Of a stretch of DNA of 64,000 bases, positions 62,037 to 64,000 are shown piece after piece. The first letter of the stretch is position 1. Each line of letters opens with the position of its first letter. Origin of the DNA: Pinirhizobacter sp036499745 (lineage in GTDB: Bacteria > Pseudomonadota > Gammaproteobacteria > Xanthomonadales > Rhodanobacteraceae); contig NZ_DASYDG010000001.1 in the NCBI RefSeq assembly GCF_036499745.1, positions 17,570 to 81,569 on the forward strand, in the 5' to 3' direction. The notes beneath the pieces were generated by a model. It had not been told where the DNA came from and did not search any database. It worked only from the letters and a program-made list of their open reading frames with translations. The translations under genes and the position numbers were made by a program.

Positions 62037-62296
62037 TCGGGGATATCCTTATCCTCGCCATTTTCAAGACTGCCAAGCCAGGCGTCTGCCTCGTCACCCG
62101 TCAGGTGCTTGCCATTGGCTTCGAATGCCTGCCAGGCACGCAAAGCATCGTTTTTGAATGACTCGCGCTTTTCCTCGCGCTCCACATACTGCGAAATGGC
62201 CTCGAGCATGATCCAGTGCGCCGACCGATGGCGTACACCAGCCAGATGTTGGACCCGGCTTTTGAGCTCGCCATCAATCTTGATAGAGGTAGCCAT
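62024..62296 (-). CDS. Ribbon-helix-helix antitoxin
   Basis: A 90-residue protein. The N-terminus MATSIKIDGELKSRVQHLAGVRHRSAHWIMLEAISQYVEREEKRE is an RHH DNA-binding fold (CopG/ParD-like); the acidic C-terminus (LTGDEADAWLGSLENGEDKDIPE) would wrap the toxin. It binds the palindrome nine bases upstream to repress its own operon. Confidence 0.88.
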   Translation of the reverse strand: MATSIKIDGELKSRVQHLAGVRHRSAHWIMLEAISQYVEREEKRESFKNDALRAWQAFEANGKHLTGDEADAWLGSLENGEDKDIPECHD

Positions 62297-62304
62297 ATAG
62301 CTCC

Positions 62305-62331
62305 GTATTCAAAGGTAATACCTTTGAATAC
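62305..62331. promoter_or_regulatory. Toxin-antitoxin operator, perfect 13-bp-arm palindrome
   Basis: GTATTCAAAGGTA (62305-62317), a central A, then TACCTTTGAATAC (62319-62331): a perfect inverted repeat directly before the antitoxin gene. It is the expected autoregulatory site. Confidence 0.85.
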
Positions 62332-62477
62332 CATAGCTCACCCAACCCATCGGAACTACTGGTTGCTACAGCTTCAGGCCAAGCAAATTATCCACACCCA
62401 GCACCAGGCCGGCGCCGAAGCTACGCAAAGTAGAGACAGCACCTCTGGTTGACAGGTCTACACCACGAGCGCGCACA

Positions 62478-62510
62478 AATATCTTGCAAATATACACATT
62501 GCAAGATATT
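62478..62510. promoter_or_regulatory. Operator of the XRE-ImmA gene, perfect 12-bp-arm palindrome
   Basis: AATATCTTGCAA (62478-62489) and TTGCAAGATATT (62499-62510) with a 9-base spacer, 25 bases before the start codon. It is the expected site for the gene's own XRE helix-turn-helix domain. Confidence 0.8.
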
Positions 62511-62534
62511 GTGTGGGAATACGGAGGTGTCGCC

Positions 62535-63650
62535 ATGGACCAGACAACGATCCGCCGCCGGCTGCAGGGACTGCGTGAGAGCCGCTCGGTCAATCAGGTA
62601 GAGCTAGCCGAGATCCTCGGATTCAACGACCGGCAAACCTTGTCCGATATCGAATTGGGCAAGAGAAACGTGGCGCCTGACGAATTGGTACGGGCCGCGG
62701 AATACTTTGGCGTTGACTCGGGATACTTCACCGATCCCTTCGAGCTCGCTGGCGAAGCCAGGTTTTCCTGGCGCAAGTCCTCGCAAGCGAATGACCTCGA
62801 TTCGTTCGAGCAGCGTGCGGGTGGCTGGATTGCCACCTATCGCCATCTGAGCCGGCTCAAAGGCGAGTCGGTAAATTCCTTCCTGGCCCGTGTGGATATC
62901 CATGCGAAGAGCAGTCTGATTGAGGCTGCCAACGAGGGCGAAGCGGTATCCAGGACGCTCGGCCTTGGTGATGTGCCTGCTACGAATCTGGCCACGGTGC
63001 TCGAGACGAAGCTCGACACACTTATCCTGCACGTGGATGCCGCAGATGGTATCTCTGGCGCGGCATGCCAACTGGGATCGCTCAATACGATCATCATCAA
63101 TAGGCGCGAGTCACCTGGACGTCGCGCATTTGATATGGGGCATGAGCTCTTCCATCTGTTGACCTGGCAGGAGATGGAGCCTCCCCATATCGAGGGTGGT
63201 ACAGGTACCTCCCAGCGATACAGGCACATTGAGCGCCTGGCAGATAATTTTTCTGCAGGATTACTGATGCCTCGCCAGGCGATTGAATCCCTCATGGCGA
63301 AGTCGCCGTTGCCAAAGAACGGTGAGGCTACCTGGGCAGCATGGATCAAGGATGCCGCCTCAAAGCTGTGTGTAAGCGGCCCGGCGATGAAGTGGCGCCT
63401 GGTTTCGCTCGGTTTATTGAAGAAGGCAGCAGCCGAACGAATTGAAGATGCTTCGCTTCGTCTCGAAACGCGAGCCGGCAGCCATTCGTTGCCGCCGCAA
63501 TTCAGTCGCTGCTTCGTTGAAAACCTGGGTTGGGGCATCGAGCAGGGTCACCTGTCGGTGCGGCGTGCCGCCAGGGTCATGGGTACGACGGTGGATGACC
63601 TAAGTGCCTTGTTCACCGAGCATGGCCTGAAGACGCCTTACGATCTTTAA
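62535..63650 (+). CDS. XRE helix-turn-helix / ImmA-IrrE zinc peptidase (antitoxin-like, MloA type)
   Basis: A 371-residue protein from ATG 62535, GGAGGT at six bases. N-terminal XRE HTH (NQVELAEILGFNDRQTLSDIELGKR, ~18-50), a linker, then the ImmA/IrrE peptidase with H203-E204-x-x-H207 (GHELFHLLTW) and ERLADNFSAGLLMP (later metal ligand). It recalls MloA-type antitoxins that pair with a PIN-like nuclease, as here with the gene 11 bases downstream. Proteolysis could lift repression under stress. Confidence 0.9.
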   Translation: MDQTTIRRRLQGLRESRSVNQVELAEILGFNDRQTLSDIELGKRNVAPDELVRAAEYFGVDSGYFTDPFELAGEARFSWRKSSQANDLDSFEQRAGGWIATYRHLSRLKGESVNSFLARVDIHAKSSLIEAANEGEAVSRTLGLGDVPATNLATVLETKLDTLILHVDAADGISGAACQLGSLNTIIINRRESPGRRAFDMGHELFHLLTWQEMEPPHIEGGTGTSQRYRHIERLADNFSAGLLMPRQAIESLMAKSPLPKNGEATWAAWIKDAASKLCVSGPAMKWRLVSLGLLKKAAAERIEDASLRLETRAGSHSLPPQFSRCFVENLGWGIEQGHLSVRRAARVMGTTVDDLSALFTEHGLKTPYDL

Positions 63651-63661
63651 AAAGTACGGAA

Positions 63662-64000
63662 ATGGATTTCCAACCAAAACAGATCGTCCTAGTCGACACC
63701 AATGTCATCCTGGAGGCTCATCGCACAGGGTGCTGGAAGTCTCTGGCAACATACTTTTCTTTGCATACCGTCGCGAAGGTCGTTGAAGAAACACAGACTG
63801 GATATCAGAACCGTCGTCAGGAAGAATTGATCGACGAGGCACTATTGCGCAGACAACTGGCGCATGTGGAACACATAAGCGAAACGCAGCGCGTACAGTT
63901 CAATATGACTCACGGGCACCCATCACTCGACGATGGCGAGCGAGACCTTGTCATTTACGCCGGGACTTTCAGTAAGCCAGTTTGGCTTCTGAACAGCCCG
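63662..64000 (+). CDS. PIN-domain nuclease toxin (3' end outside window)
   Basis: At least 113 codons, running off the right edge. VLVDTNVILEAHRTGCWKSL begins the PIN fold with the first catalytic Asp; VVEETQTGY and LDDGERDLVIYAG supply further acidic residues. PIN nucleases cut RNA. The gene follows the XRE-ImmA gene by 11 bases and is the likely toxin of the pair. Confidence 0.85.
   Translation, partial: MDFQPKQIVLVDTNVILEAHRTGCWKSLATYFSLHTVAKVVEETQTGYQNRRQEELIDEALLRRQLAHVEHISETQRVQFNMTHGHPSLDDGERDLVIYAGTFSKPVWLLNSP

Noticed and set aside
1..64000. CRISPR arrays, tRNA or rRNA genes, complete insertion sequences
   Set aside because: None seen on either strand by eye; a dedicated scan would be needed to exclude weak matches.

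Overview
The window is high-GC DNA from a gammaproteobacterium, most likely Xanthomonadales / Rhodanobacteraceae (Luteibacter-, Dyella- or Rhodanobacter-like). This is judged from the TonB-receptor-rich sugar loci, a GlcNAc-type LacI/MFS/TonB locus of Xanthomonas style, the DUF2946-TonB receptor-PepSY module, and overall codon use. No rRNA, tRNA, CRISPR array, complete insertion sequence or prophage was seen. No similarity search was possible, so family calls rest on recognised motifs.

Layout. 1-5.4 kb: tail of a sterol desaturase, a close UndA (1-undecene synthase) homologue, a membrane PAS-GGDEF-EAL protein and an MBL-fold hydrolase. 5.4-9.7 kb: minus-strand metal-uptake module (DUF2946, TonB receptor, PepSY) with translational coupling. 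9.8-12.9 kb: scoAB CoA-transferase divergent from an FAD monooxygenase. 13.2-14.1 kb: an AT-richer islet with a tiny gene and a TIR/deoxyribosyltransferase-like gene, meeting yjdM tail to tail. 14.5-25 kb: outer-membrane protein, GH3 glucosidase, Lhr helicase, TMEM175-like protein and a GH20 lipoprotein hexosaminidase. 25-31.8 kb: an amino-sugar uptake regulon (TonB receptor, glucokinase, NagP-like MFS, LacI regulator) with three related operator-like palindromes between glk and the MFS gene. 31.9-37.2 kb: cupin, secreted RNase/barstar pair, DUF72, AraC and M3 peptidase genes, plus a REP-like hairpin.

37.3-45.7 kb: an eight-gene minus-strand operon (Gfo/Idh, MFS, three TIM-barrel isomerases, GMC oxidoreductase with its subunit 3, DUF1080). 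It reads as a C3-oxidation (3-keto-glycoside) sugar pathway. A divergent LacI regulator follows, with two TGTAWTC-type palindromes between them. 47.4-52.9 kb: a CheB-CheR-PAS-HWE hybrid kinase, its response regulator, and a frameshifted M13 metallopeptidase. 53-56 kb: hypothetical, DUF417, phytanoyl-CoA dioxygenase-like and GST genes. 56.3-56.5 kb: a strongly structured inverted-repeat element. 56.7-61.7 kb: OmpR/EnvZ-type pair, a membrane-MBL fusion and a beta-propeller lipoprotein. 61.7-64 kb: a toxin-antitoxin islet (ParE/RHH, then XRE-ImmA/IrrE with a PIN nuclease), each unit preceded by a long perfect palindrome.

The strongest leads are the UndA homologue with a 10-bp-arm palindrome upstream, the 3-keto-glycoside operon and its operators, the tiny-gene/TIR-like pair, the structured element near 56.4 kb, and the stacked toxin-antitoxin loci at the right edge.
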